36,760 nt of DNA from an uncultured Brevibacillus sp. (GTDB lineage Bacteria; Bacillota; Bacilli; Brevibacillales; Brevibacillaceae): NCBI RefSeq assembly GCF_947502445.1, contig NZ_CANMZW010000052.1, positions 1 through 36,760 on the forward strand, in the 5' to 3' direction. This document shows positions 16,051 through 24,191 of this stretch, one piece after another (position 1 is the stretch's first letter; each line of letters starts with the position of its first letter). The notes beneath the pieces were generated by a model that saw only the letters and a program-made list of their open reading frames with translations, did not search any database and was not told the origin of the DNA. The position numbers and the translations under genes are program-made.

Positions 16051-16809
16051 CTATCGCTGCGATGCTCCGTTCACAAGCTGCAAATAACTGTCCGCGACCA
16101 GGCTGGCTCCACCAACCAAAGCTCCGTCGATATCTGGCTGTGCCATGTAGCTTGCGATATTTTCCGGCTTCACACTGCCGCCGTACTGAATACGTACCTG
16201 CTGCGCTGTATCCTGACCGAATTTCTCAGCAATCACGCTGCGGATAATAGCAATCGTCTCGTTTGCATCCTCGGCTGTAGAAGATTTTCCGGTACCAATC
16301 GCCCAAATCGGTTCATAAGCAACGATCGAACCAGCCACCTGTGCAGGCGTAAGTCCAGCAAAAGCAGCTTCCGTCTGAGTGCGAACGACATCAGACGTCT
16401 CTTTTGCTTCTCTTTGCTCCAGACTCTCGCCTACACATACAATCGGCACCAAGTCCGCTTTTAGTGCAGCTACGACCTTTTTATTGACGGTTTCATCCGT
16501 TTCATTGAAATACTGGCGACGCTCGGAATGTCCGATAATGACATACGTAACGCCGATTTCTTTTAGCATCGACGCGCTGATTTCACCCGTAAACGCACCT
16601 TGCTCCTCGAAGTGAACGTTTTGTGCGCCCAGCGCGATATCTGTACCAGCCAGCTCAGCACTAAGTGCAGGCAGAGCTGTAAACGGCGCGCAAATGACTT
16701 TTTGTACTCCGGTAGCTGTATTGCCTGCCTTGGCATTTTGCGCAAACTCCTTTGCCTCCGCAATCGTCTTGAACATCTTCCAATTCCCCGCGATAATTGG
16801 CGTTCTCAC
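16051..16809 (-). CDS. tpiA: Triosephosphate isomerase
   Basis: 252-residue TIM-barrel enzyme interconverting dihydroxyacetone phosphate and glyceraldehyde-3-phosphate. N-terminal PIIAGNWKMFKT with the catalytic Lys, general acid/base motif IIGHSERRQYF (His94), the catalytic glutamate in AYEPIWAIGTG (Glu166) followed by flexible loop 6, and the phosphate-gripping IQYGGSVKPEN and GALVGGASL. Start codon is GTG (16809), with AGGGGGAG upstream; there is no ATG close by. Eleven bases separate it from pgk, consistent with one operon. Confidence 0.97.
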   Translation of the reverse strand: MRTPIIAGNWKMFKTIAEAKEFAQNAKAGNTATGVQKVICAPFTALPALSAELAGTDIALGAQNVHFEEQGAFTGEISASMLKEIGVTYVIIGHSERRQYFNETDETVNKKVVAALKADLVPIVCVGESLEQREAKETSDVVRTQTEAAFAGLTPAQVAGSIVAYEPIWAIGTGKSSTAEDANETIAIIRSVIAEKFGQDTAQQVRIQYGGSVKPENIASYMAQPDIDGALVGGASLVADSYLQLVNGASQR

Positions 16810-16820
16810 GATTTCTCCCC

Positions 16821-18005
16821 CTATTCGGTATCTGTCAATACTGCCAAGCCCGGCAGCTCTTTGCCTTCCATAAACTCCAGTGAAGCCCCGCCGCCAGTGG
16901 AAATATGCGTCATTTGCTCAGCGACACCAGCTTTTTCTACTGCTGCTACGGAGTCTCCGCCACCGATGATGGTTGTGCCCGCACATTCTGCCATCGCCTT
17001 GGCTACGCCAATCGTTCCTTGGGCAAATGCGTCCATTTCGAAAACACCCATCGGTCCATTCCATACAACCGTCTTGGAAGCGACGATAACACGCTGGAAT
17101 TCTTCTACCGATTTTGGACCAATATCGAGTGCCATCCAGCCATCTGGAATCGCGTCGATCGCAACTGTTTTCTTTTCTGCGTCAGCCGCAAAACGGTCCG
17201 CTACGACAACATCGACTGGCATCAGCAGTTGAACACCGCGTTCTTTTGCCTGCTCCATCAAGGAACGTGCGAGATCGAGCTTGTCATCCTCACACAAAGA
17301 GGCACCAATACCGAAGCCTTGTGCCTTGAGGAACGTATTTGCCATTCCGCCGCCAATGATCAAATGATCGACCTTGGTCAGCAGATTTTCAATCACTGCA
17401 ATTTTATCTTTTACCTTTGCTCCGCCGACAATCGCCGTAAACGGACGCTCTGGACGAGTGAGGGCCCCACCCATAAAGCGAATTTCCTTTTCCATCAACA
17501 GTCCTGCCACCGCAGGTATGTACTGGGCAATTCCCGCTGTAGACGCATGTGCGCGATGGGCAGCACCGAAAGCATCGTTTACAAACAGATCAGCCAAGGC
17601 CGCAAAGCTTTTTGCCAGTTCTGGATCGTTCTTTTCTTCTCCGGCATGGAAGCGTACGTTTTCCAGCAGAATCACGTCACCATTTTCCATCCGTTCTACT
17701 ACCGCTTCTACTTCTGCTCCCTTGGAATCATCTAGCTTGCGCACCTGTTTATCCAAAAGCGTCGATAGATGACTAGCGACAGGTGTCAGCCGCATCTCTT
17801 CCACCACTTGTCCTTTAGGACGGCCAAAGTGGCTCGCCAGGATAACCTTGGCTCCTGCTTCCATCAGAAAACGGATGGTAGGAACAGCAGCACGAATGCG
17901 CGTATCATCGGTGATTACCCCGTCCTGCATCGGCACGTTAAAGTCGACACGGCAGAAAACGCGCTTGCCTGCCAGCTCAACATCGCGGATAGATTTCTTG
18001 TTCAT
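16821..18005 (-). CDS. pgk: Phosphoglycerate kinase
   Basis: 394-residue monomeric kinase producing ATP from 1,3-bisphosphoglycerate. N-terminal substrate-binding domain with RVDFNVPM, TDDTRIRAAVPTI and HFGRPKG; C-terminal nucleotide domain with GGAKVKDKI, NGPMGVFE and the ATP-loop GGGDSVAAVE. C-terminal STGGGASLEFMEGKELPGL is typical. ATG start preceded by GGAGG. A hairpin in the 100-base gap after gap may set the relative expression of gap and pgk. Confidence 0.97.
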   Translation of the reverse strand: MNKKSIRDVELAGKRVFCRVDFNVPMQDGVITDDTRIRAAVPTIRFLMEAGAKVILASHFGRPKGQVVEEMRLTPVASHLSTLLDKQVRKLDDSKGAEVEAVVERMENGDVILLENVRFHAGEEKNDPELAKSFAALADLFVNDAFGAAHRAHASTAGIAQYIPAVAGLLMEKEIRFMGGALTRPERPFTAIVGGAKVKDKIAVIENLLTKVDHLIIGGGMANTFLKAQGFGIGASLCEDDKLDLARSLMEQAKERGVQLLMPVDVVVADRFAADAEKKTVAIDAIPDGWMALDIGPKSVEEFQRVIVASKTVVWNGPMGVFEMDAFAQGTIGVAKAMAECAGTTIIGGGDSVAAVEKAGVAEQMTHISTGGGASLEFMEGKELPGLAVLTDTE

Positions 18006-18055
18006 GAACGATCCTCCAAATCATTAGGCTTAGTATTCCGAAAAAAACATATGGG

Positions 18056-18079
18056 AAAAGGGAGATTGCTCTCCCTTTT
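18056..18079 (-). terminator. Intercistronic hairpin between gap and pgk
   Basis: 10-bp perfect stem AAAAGGGAGA / TCTCCCTTTT with a TTGC loop. On the operon strand it is followed by CCC, so the only Us are the four in the stem; a partial terminator or an mRNA-stability hairpin protecting gap mRNA is more likely than a full stop. Confidence 0.5.
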
Positions 18080-18105
18080 TATCCACAACAGTTCTATTTT
18101 ACGTG

Positions 18106-19110
18106 TTACAAGCCGCGCTGTGCAACATAATGACACAAGTCTACCACACGATTTGAATAACCCCACTCATTATCGTACCAAGAAACGACCTTCGCCATGT
18201 TGCCCTCGAGTACCATCGTAGACAATGCATCAATCGTCGAGGACGCTGGGTTACCGTTATAGTCGGAGGATACCAACGGCTCTTCCGAATAGCCGAGAAT
18301 TCCTTTGAGCGGACCTTCAGCTGCCTCTTTCAATGCGTTGTTGATTTCTTCCACAGTCGCATCTGTTTTTAGTTCAACAACCAAATCCACCACCGATACG
18401 TTCGGGGTAGGGACGCGCATCGCGAATCCGTTCAGCTTGCCTTTCAGCTCAGGAAGTACCAGCGCTACCGCTTTTGCTGCACCAGTAGAGGTTGGAATAA
18501 TATTTTCCGCAGCTGCACGTGCACGGCGCAGGTCCTTATGCGGCAAATCCAGGATTTGTTGATCATTTGTATAGGAGTGAACGGTCGTCATCAAGCCGCG
18601 CACGATGCCGAATTTTTCGTTCAAAACTTTTGCATATGGAGCCAAACAGTTTGTTGTGCAGGATGCATTGGAAATGACGGTATGCTCGGCTGGATCATAT
18701 TTGTCTTCATTCACGCCAAGTACAATCGTAATATCCTCGTTTGTAGCTGGTGCAGAGATGATGACTTTCTTCGCTCCGCCTTCCAGGTGCTTCGCGGCAT
18801 CCTCGCGCTTGGTGAAACGTCCAGTAGATTCTACGACGATTTCTACACCGTACTCCGCCCATTTGAGCTGCGCAGGATCACGCTCGGCGAGAACGCGGAT
18901 TTCTTTACCGCCAACGATCAGCGTATTCTCTCCCGCTTCTACTGGCAGATCGAGAACTCCGTGAACAGAATCATATTTTAAAAGGTGCGCCAATGTATGT
19001 GCGTCTGTCAGATCATTTACAGCTACGATTTCTACGTTTGGATTGGAAAGTGCTGCACGAAATACGTTACGACCAATACGCCCAAAACCATTAATCCCAA
19101 CCTTTACCAT
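18106..19110 (-). CDS. gap: Glyceraldehyde-3-phosphate dehydrogenase, NAD-dependent (glycolytic)
   Basis: 334-residue type I GAPDH. Rossmann motif INGFGRIGRNVFRA, NAD-selecting acidic residue in VAVNDLTD (Asp33), catalytic SNASCTTNCLAPYAK (Cys151), the catalytic His in TTVHSYTNDQ, and WYDNEWGYSNR at the C-terminus. Asp33 together with the cggR neighbourhood indicates the glycolytic GapA type rather than the gluconeogenic NADP-using GapB. ATG start with AGGAGG upstream. Unlike the B. subtilis operon, gap does not directly follow cggR: an antiporter gene intervenes, with only 19 bases between that gene and gap. Confidence 0.97.
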   Translation of the reverse strand: MVKVGINGFGRIGRNVFRAALSNPNVEIVAVNDLTDAHTLAHLLKYDSVHGVLDLPVEAGENTLIVGGKEIRVLAERDPAQLKWAEYGVEIVVESTGRFTKREDAAKHLEGGAKKVIISAPATNEDITIVLGVNEDKYDPAEHTVISNASCTTNCLAPYAKVLNEKFGIVRGLMTTVHSYTNDQQILDLPHKDLRRARAAAENIIPTSTGAAKAVALVLPELKGKLNGFAMRVPTPNVSVVDLVVELKTDATVEEINNALKEAAEGPLKGILGYSEEPLVSSDYNGNPASSTIDALSTMVLEGNMAKVVSWYDNEWGYSNRVVDLCHYVAQRGL

Positions 19111-19129
19111 AGTAAAACCCTCCTGCTCG

Positions 19130-20494
19130 TTAGCTTACATTTTTATTAGTAGCGATCACCCCACCCTCTGGAGATTTCCACCGGGTGGAGAGAATCGTGA
19201 CAATCGGCAATAGTATCGAAAAGAACAAAAACGGCAACGAATCGATTGTGGATACGCCCAAGGTCACTGCCATCATCATGGCCAATCCGTTCCACGGAAT
19301 GAGCACCGGCATCACCAATGTTGAGTCCATCATAGTCTTGCCCAACAGCTCGCGTCCGCCTTCCCTTTGAGAAAAACGTCCTAGAAGCGTGGTGCCGAGA
19401 ACCAGAATCGGGATCGTTTGGTTACAGCTAATGATCACAACCAGAAGCGACAGGACAGCTGACTTTATGACTAGCAGGGTAGGACTTTTCGTATCCCCCA
19501 TCATTTTGTCCACAATCGGCGTCAATAGATTAGCTTTGTTCAAAATTCCATTTAAAAACCCGGCGAGGATGATCAAGAGCAGTACGTTGAACATGGAAGC
19601 AAACCCGCCTCCATGTAAAAGCTCATCCAACGGAGTTCCTGAATGAAGCGCGTAGCCATTCAGCATGGATTTGGCAAACGTCATGATATCAATCTGTCCA
19701 CCCAAAAGGACCAGGACAGCACTGACAATGATGCCGTATAAAAGAGCTGTAACAGCTTTTACTCGTAGTGCAAAGGATGCAAGTAGCGTAATCAGCGGAA
19801 GCATGATCCACCAGCTGATGGAAAAATAAGTGCTCAATAGGTCCTGATACATCGGAATCGTATCACTTGATCCCGATTGACCTCGCAGCAGATCAAACAG
19901 TAGGAACAACACCGCACATATCCCTACGGTAATCAGTGCTGGACGTCTCGTTCGAATGTCCTGCGCCTCTGTCATCCCTACATTGGCCAGCACGAGCAAT
20001 CGACTGCTGGAGATAGGGGAAAAACGTTCTCCTACCATTGCACCAGAAATCAGCGCCCCTGCTACCATTGCAGGTGATATACCAGCGGCGTGAGCAATCC
20101 CCATCAAGGAAAGCCCGATGGTACTCAAGGTTCCAATCGACGTACCGAGTAAGTAGCTGACAACTGCTGTTAAGATGAAGGAAAGCAACAGCAGATAACT
20201 GACATTTACAATCGACAATCCATAGTAGATAATTGCCGGAATCGTTCCTGCCATCATTAAGAGCGGAATCAAAAGTCCTACAAAAAACAGAATAAGCAGC
20301 ACAGGCTTTGCCTGCTTGACGCCTTCCCAGCCAAATGTGAATTGTTCTCTCCAGGAAAAACCTACTCTTTTCACACTAACCATTGTGACCAGGATTGCGA
20401 AAACAATTCCCAAATAGAGCGGAAAGCCTATCACCAAGCTCATCACAATCCCGGTAACTAGCGACAAGATGGGTAGCAGCGCTGCCATAGACAT
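19130..20494 (-). CDS. NhaC-family Na+/H+ antiporter
   Basis: 454-residue membrane protein with about eleven hydrophobic segments, of the NhaC/MleN superfamily. Family-like features: FSWREQFTFGWEGVKQAKPVLLILFFVGLLIPLLMMAGTIPAIIYYGL at the N-terminus, LLGTSIGTLSTIGLSLMG, and the charged motif SGAMVGERFSPISSSRLL in mid-membrane. It should exchange Na+ for H+, or a carboxylate with ions as MleN does with malate and lactate; the substrate cannot be told from sequence. It sits inside the glycolytic operon, 18 bases after cggR and 19 bases before gap, so it is presumably transcribed under CggR control. Start ATG 20494 is preceded by GGAAG; an ATG two codons later is possible. Confidence 0.88.
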   Translation of the reverse strand: MSMAALLPILSLVTGIVMSLVIGFPLYLGIVFAILVTMVSVKRVGFSWREQFTFGWEGVKQAKPVLLILFFVGLLIPLLMMAGTIPAIIYYGLSIVNVSYLLLLSFILTAVVSYLLGTSIGTLSTIGLSLMGIAHAAGISPAMVAGALISGAMVGERFSPISSSRLLVLANVGMTEAQDIRTRRPALITVGICAVLFLLFDLLRGQSGSSDTIPMYQDLLSTYFSISWWIMLPLITLLASFALRVKAVTALLYGIIVSAVLVLLGGQIDIMTFAKSMLNGYALHSGTPLDELLHGGGFASMFNVLLLIILAGFLNGILNKANLLTPIVDKMMGDTKSPTLLVIKSAVLSLLVVIISCNQTIPILVLGTTLLGRFSQREGGRELLGKTMMDSTLVMPVLIPWNGLAMMMAVTLGVSTIDSLPFLFFSILLPIVTILSTRWKSPEGGVIATNKNVS

Positions 20495-20512
20495 AAAACC
20501 TACTTCCTTCCG

Positions 20513-21538
20513 TTACAATCGTGTTGACAATAGAGACTTTGCAGCCCCTTCGTCTGTAATGAGTACATTTTGACACGATTGCTTAGCAAAGGAAAGAATC
20601 GCTTTTGCCTTGCTTCGCCCTCCTGCAATCGAGAGCACGGCCTCTGCCTTGTGAACCTCTTCCAGCTGAAGCCCGATTGTAGGCATACGCTGGACAGTTT
20701 CGCCTGCTTCATTAAAGTAATAGCCAAATGCTTCTGAAACCGCCCCACTTTTTACTAGTTCGTCTAGCTCTTCGTCGGAGTAATTTCTTCTTTTGGCCAT
20801 CGTAATGGCATCGCCAATGCCATGCAGAACGATTCTCGAATGACCGAGGAGCGATAAAACATCCTGTACCTGCGGCTCTTTGAGCAATGTCTGCAAGGCT
20901 TCCAGATGCAAACGATCCGGCACGTGAAGCAGTCTGTAGGATGCTCCTGTTCGGGCTGCCATCGCAGATGCCAGCGTATTGGCCTGAAGCTCCACTCGCT
21001 CACCCAGTCCTCCTCTGGCGGGTACAAACTGGACCGTCTTAAAGACTGCTGTTGGCGTCAGGTGACTCGCTACACTGGCGATGGAGGAGCCTCCTGTCAC
21101 GGCGACAATATCGCCCTCCTGTACAACCTGCTTTAGCACTCTAGCCCCTACACGTCCCAGCTCTTCCTTAACCCAAGGTGAATCGTCCGCATCGCCTTGT
21201 ACGACGATGACTTCTGGAATACCGAGCTTTCGTTGCAGTTGTTCTGCCAGGTCCGTCAACCCGAACAGCTCACTGACCAACGGCTCCATTTCGTCCAGTA
21301 CCTGCTGCCCAACTACACTGAGAGTCATGCCCGCGGCATTCACGTGAAGCAGCCCTGTGTCCTTGAGCAAATCAACCTCAGCTCGCAAAATCCGCTCGGT
21401 CGAGTTCATGGCCTGAGCAAGCGCCCTGCGGCCAATTGGCTGCAAATGATAGATGGAGCGCAGCAGCATGTATCTATCCCGTAAAAGCGGGATCAGGTCT
21501 GGCACTAGCTTTTGTTGTAGCTCCAGTAAATGTCGCAT
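20513..21538 (-). CDS. cggR: Central glycolytic genes regulator CggR
   Basis: 341-residue SorC-family repressor. N-terminal winged helix-turn-helix (about 15-65: IYHLQPIGRRALAQAMNSTERILRAEVDLLKDTGLL), then a linker and a sugar-phosphate-binding domain (about 90-340) with the family motifs VTGGSSIASVASHL, FVPARGGLGE, LHGIGDAITMAKRR and SIAGGRSKAKAILS. In B. subtilis CggR represses the gapA operon and fructose-1,6-bisphosphate relieves it; the same is expected here, because a tandem CggR-type operator lies 43-79 bases upstream of the start. ATG preceded by AAGGAAG. It leads the operon and therefore regulates itself. Confidence 0.95.
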   Translation of the reverse strand: MRHLLELQQKLVPDLIPLLRDRYMLLRSIYHLQPIGRRALAQAMNSTERILRAEVDLLKDTGLLHVNAAGMTLSVVGQQVLDEMEPLVSELFGLTDLAEQLQRKLGIPEVIVVQGDADDSPWVKEELGRVGARVLKQVVQEGDIVAVTGGSSIASVASHLTPTAVFKTVQFVPARGGLGERVELQANTLASAMAARTGASYRLLHVPDRLHLEALQTLLKEPQVQDVLSLLGHSRIVLHGIGDAITMAKRRNYSDEELDELVKSGAVSEAFGYYFNEAGETVQRMPTIGLQLEEVHKAEAVLSIAGGRSKAKAILSFAKQSCQNVLITDEGAAKSLLSTRL

Positions 21539-21577
21539 GTGAAAACTTCCTTAGTTGAATAAATGGAATCTTTTTTA

Positions 21578-21617
21578 CGGGACACTTTTTGTCCCTGTAC
21601 ATACATTTTTTGTCCCG
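21578..21617 (-). promoter_or_regulatory. CggR operator
   Basis: Minus strand: CGGGAC-AAAAAA-TGTA, five bases, then AGGGAC-AAAAAG-TGTC. This is a tandem copy of the CggR half-site pattern CGGGAC-N6-TGTC with one or two changes in total, placed directly downstream of the -10. The second site is also followed by CCCG, giving a GGGAC/GTCCC inverted pair. Confidence 0.85.
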
Positions 21618-21620
21618 ATT

Positions 21621-21649
21621 ATTACAAAAAAAAGGAACAAACCTTACAA
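21621..21649 (-). promoter_or_regulatory. Sigma-A promoter of the cggR-gap operon
   Basis: Minus strand: -35 TTGTAA (21649-21644), 17-nt spacer, -10 TGTAAT (21626-21621). The CggR operator starts four bases after the -10, so repressor would block early elongation. Confidence 0.7.
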
Positions 21650-21683
21650 CTCGAATGTATCATAACGATGTGGAACATGCAAG

Positions 21684-21713
21684 ATCCCCCAAGCCCAAAC
21701 TTACTCGGGGGAT
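21684..21713 (-). terminator. Hairpin downstream of the rpoN unit
   Basis: Minus-strand stem ATCCCCCGAG / CTTGGGGGAT (10 bp with one G-U pair), four bases after the stop of the CXXC protein gene. The following CTTGCATG is a poor U-tract; the plus strand reads TTTCTTT. Probably terminates the rpoN unit. Confidence 0.5.
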
Positions 21714-21717
21714 TTCT

Positions 21718-21993
21718 TTAGTCAGCCATGCGCTTCAAAAATTCTTCTCTGAGCTCTTCTATCGTTACTACATGTGTAACCGAACGAAAGACAATCTCAT
21801 CGTCGATCGCAACTACGGGGATGACCAGCATCATTTCCTCATGCAATTGTGGGTCACTCTCGATATCCACCAGTTGCAGACTGAGCGGAAACTCTCCTGC
21901 CAATACATGAATCGCGAGCTCTACCTGGTCGCACAGATGGCATTTATTCCGTCCGTATAATACAATTTCGAGCCTATTGTTGCTCATGCTCAT
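21718..21993 (-). CDS. Glutaredoxin/thioredoxin-fold small CXXC protein
   Basis: 91 residues. Beta-strand LEIVLYGRNKCHLCDQVELAI carries a CHLC redox motif (Cys18, Cys21) after the first strand, as in glutaredoxin-like DUF836 (YbbN-N/NrdH-like) proteins; the LVDIESDPQLHEEMMLVIPVVAIDDEIVFR segment contains the cis-proline (IPVV) of the thioredoxin fold. Expected to be a cytoplasmic thiol-disulfide protein of unknown partner. It follows rpoN with seven bases of separation, so the two are co-transcribed, though no functional link is known to me. The start is uncertain: ATGs at 21993 and 21987 are both possible, with AGAGG about 12-18 bases upstream. Confidence 0.85.
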   Translation of the reverse strand: MSMSNNRLEIVLYGRNKCHLCDQVELAIHVLAGEFPLSLQLVDIESDPQLHEEMMLVIPVVAIDDEIVFRSVTHVVTIEELREEFLKRMAD

Positions 21994-21999
21994 AAATAG

Positions 22000-23373
22000 T
22001 TAAAACCTCTTTCTTTTTGCAGAAGAAGGAATCAGCATCTCTTCCCGATATTTTGCAACCGTACGCCTTGAAATTTCGATACCTTCTCCAAGCAGCATTT
22101 CTCCCAGCTTTTGATCAGACAAAGGAGACTTCCGATCCTCCTGCTCAATGAGCGCCTTGATGCGCCGCTTGACGCTCTCTGAAGATGTCGCGGACCCGCT
22201 TGAAGTAGAGAGTGCCGAAGTAAAAAAGTATTTTAGCTCAAAAATCCCCCGTGGCGTCTGTACGTATTTGTTGCTCGTAGCACGGCTAATCGTCGATTCA
22301 TGCAAGCCGACCTGCTCGGCGATTTCCTTTTGCGTCATCGGCTTCAAATAATGAATCCCACGATCGAAGAAGTCCTGCTGCTTCTCTACGATTGCTTGTG
22401 TCACTCGCATGAGAGTCAACCGGCGCTGCTCCAGGCTTTTTGCTAACCACATCGCTGCATTCAACTTTTCGTGGATAAACTGCTTGGCTTCTTCCTGACT
22501 TTTTTGCTGATTTAGCATTTTTTCATAAAATTGGTTAATTTTCAGTCGAGGAGTCGCTACATCATTTACCAGAACGACATATTCATTTCCTACTTTTTCG
22601 ACCGTCACATCAGGGATGACATAACGTGTGTCGGACTGGGAAAATGCAGCGCCTGGGCGTGGGTTAAGCGTGCGAACCAAATCAGCCATCGTCTGCACGT
22701 CCTGCGGGGTGCATCCCACCTTATCCGCGATCCGCTGGTAACGATTGTCCGCGAGGTCCTGCAAATGGTAGCGAACGACCTGCGTAATCTTTTCATCATC
22801 GAGGGCAAGATGCTCCAATTGCAAAAGCAGACATTCTTCCAAGCTGCGTGCAGCTACTCCAACCGGATCAAAATGCTGCAAAACGGAGAGCACATCCTCG
22901 ATCTCAAGCACATCTGCTCCCATTGCCGCACTCGCTTCCTCCAGCGTGATTTCCAGATATCCCTTTTCATCCAAATTTCCGATGATAAAGAGGGCGATTT
23001 GTTTCTGCAATGGGGAAAAGCCTTTGACATACCCTAGCTGGCGTTCCAGATGCTCATACAACGAATCTGCCCCTTGCTGAACATAATCCAGAGGATTGTA
23101 AGTGCTTTCATTTTTTGCCACAGAATATTCACCCGAAGCACGATTCCCGACGATTTCTTTCCAGTCAATTTCTGGTGCTGGCTTCTCTGCTTTTGTCGAT
23201 GCTACTTCACCCGCAGCTTCCAGATCAAAAACAGGGTTTTCATTCGCCTGCTCCTGCAAGTAAGAGATCAGATCTACCGCGGAATACTGCAATATGGTAA
23301 TCGCTTGACGTAACTCCGGCGTCATCACTAACTTCAGCGTCTGTTCTTGATATAATCCCAGTCCCATGTTCAT
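22000..23373 (-). CDS. rpoN: RNA polymerase sigma-54 factor (SigL)
   Basis: 457-residue sigma-54. Region I GLGLYQEQTLKLVMTPELRQAITILQ (Gln/Leu-rich, enhancer-response domain), core-binding region II-III (about 60-300, FDPVGVAARSLEECLLLQL), HTH segment KEIAEQVGLHESTISRATSNKYVQTPRGIFELKYFF near 345-380, and the RpoN box RRTVAKYRE at 436-444, which reads the -24 element. It needs an enhancer-binding ATPase; none is in this window. In Bacillus SigL controls catabolism of amino acids, acetoin and levan. ATG 23373 has GAGGGGG nine bases upstream. Its neighbourhood next to cggR is plausible for Bacillales. Confidence 0.96.
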   Translation of the reverse strand: MNMGLGLYQEQTLKLVMTPELRQAITILQYSAVDLISYLQEQANENPVFDLEAAGEVASTKAEKPAPEIDWKEIVGNRASGEYSVAKNESTYNPLDYVQQGADSLYEHLERQLGYVKGFSPLQKQIALFIIGNLDEKGYLEITLEEASAAMGADVLEIEDVLSVLQHFDPVGVAARSLEECLLLQLEHLALDDEKITQVVRYHLQDLADNRYQRIADKVGCTPQDVQTMADLVRTLNPRPGAAFSQSDTRYVIPDVTVEKVGNEYVVLVNDVATPRLKINQFYEKMLNQQKSQEEAKQFIHEKLNAAMWLAKSLEQRRLTLMRVTQAIVEKQQDFFDRGIHYLKPMTQKEIAEQVGLHESTISRATSNKYVQTPRGIFELKYFFTSALSTSSGSATSSESVKRRIKALIEQEDRKSPLSDQKLGEMLLGEGIEISRRTVAKYREEMLIPSSAKRKRF

Positions 23374-23579
23374 GAAGCTCGCCCCCTCTTCTCCCTTAAT
23401 ACTTCTGGTTGAATTCGCTCTTCTTTTCTATATTCTCATTATATTCGTTCTTGCTTGCAATTTTCCTGCCAATTATTGAATGAGGCACAAAAAAAGTGCC
23501 CTACTTGCCCCGCTTTTGTGATATGCATGCATTTGTTTAGAGACAGCATAAAAAATCGACTCTATCTGTGTTTTTTCAT

Positions 23580-23608
23580 TTGCATCTACTTCTATCCTGT
23601 CATATAAT
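23580..23608 (+). promoter_or_regulatory. Sigma-A promoter of tRNA-Arg
   Basis: -35 TTGCAT, 17-nt spacer, -10 TATAAT (perfect), 18 bases before the tRNA 5' end. Confidence 0.75.
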
Positions 23609-23626
23609 AAATAAGTATCCCATCAT

Positions 23627-23701
23627 ACGCCTGTAGCTCAGTGGATAGAGCAATGGTCTCCGGAACCATGTGCGGGGGTTCGATTCCCTTCAGGCGTACC
23701 A
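23627..23701 (+). tRNA. tRNA-Arg (anticodon CCG)
   Basis: Complete cloverleaf by hand: acceptor ACGCCTG / CAGGCGT, D-stem GCTC / GAGC, anticodon stem ATGGT / ACCAT with loop CTCCGGA (anticodon CCG, reads CGG), T-loop TTCGATT, and encoded CCA at 23699-23701. Single-gene unit with its own promoter and terminator. Confidence 0.96.
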
Positions 23702-23716
23702 TCTGAGTAGAACCAA

Positions 23717-23745
23717 AAGAACTGGATGATCCCAGTTCTTTTTTT
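23717..23745 (+). terminator. Rho-independent terminator of tRNA-Arg
   Basis: 9-bp perfect stem AAGAACTGG / CCAGTTCTT, 6-nt loop, then five more Ts. Confidence 0.88.
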
Positions 23746-23767
23746 GTGCTTTTTTCCGCTAAGAACA

Positions 23768-23798
23768 AGCCTGCGAAGAGTTTTTGTCCCCGCAGGCT
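23768..23798 (-). terminator. Possible terminator after the 51-residue membrane protein
   Basis: 8-bp perfect stem AGCCTGCG / CGCAGGCT with a 15-nt loop; on the minus strand followed by TGTTCTT, a weak U-tract. Confidence 0.4.
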
Positions 23799-23824
23799 AA
23801 TCTGGCTCCCTATGATAAGCCCGC

Positions 23825-23980
23825 CTATTGATCCGGCTCTTTTTTGTCTTTTTCAGGTAATGGCTTTATCGGATCAATAACGTCTGGTTTTCGGGAATAT
23901 GCCTTGTTGGTCACAATGATCGTGATCCCGATAACAAAGACGAAAATAATAACCACCGCGATAAAAAAGCCCGTTGTCAT
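23825..23980 (-). CDS. Small single-pass membrane protein (YtzI-like)
   Basis: 51-residue protein. Residues 4-23 form one strongly hydrophobic helix (FFIAVVIIFVFVIGITIIV); the rest, NKAYSRKPDVIDPIKPLPEKDKKEPDQ, is a charged cytoplasmic-type tail. The KAYS...DPxKPLPE pattern resembles the small Bacillus YtzI-type proteins as I remember them, so that label is tentative. Coding is supported by a strong ribosome site (GGAGGCGGAGG) before the ATG at 23980 and a compact, biased composition. It is monocistronic and lies divergent from the kinase gene, with about 210 bases in between. No function is known to me. Confidence 0.72.
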   Translation of the reverse strand: MTTGFFIAVVIIFVFVIGITIIVTNKAYSRKPDVIDPIKPLPEKDKKEPDQ

Positions 23981-24191
23981 GATTTGTACCTCCGCCTCCC
24001 TTTATTCCCCCCATTATAGCGTAATTTCCCAATCATTTTAATCCTTGTTTCCATTTCCAATCTCCCGATCATTAACCAGTAATTTACTATTTTAGGATAC
24101 CCGATAGGAAATCGGATACTTTTTGGCGAATAAGTACGAATTGCGTCACATTACTTCGTTCACACCAAACTACCAAGGCAGGGGACACACG

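Noticed and set aside
23483..23499. GGCAC-A7-GTGCC inverted repeat after the rpoN promoter region
   Set aside because: Five-bp stem without a U-tract on either strand; too weak to call a terminator.
24101..24115. CCGAT / ATCGG small hairpin before the kinase gene as a riboswitch
   Set aside because: Only five base pairs and no conserved riboswitch core around it.
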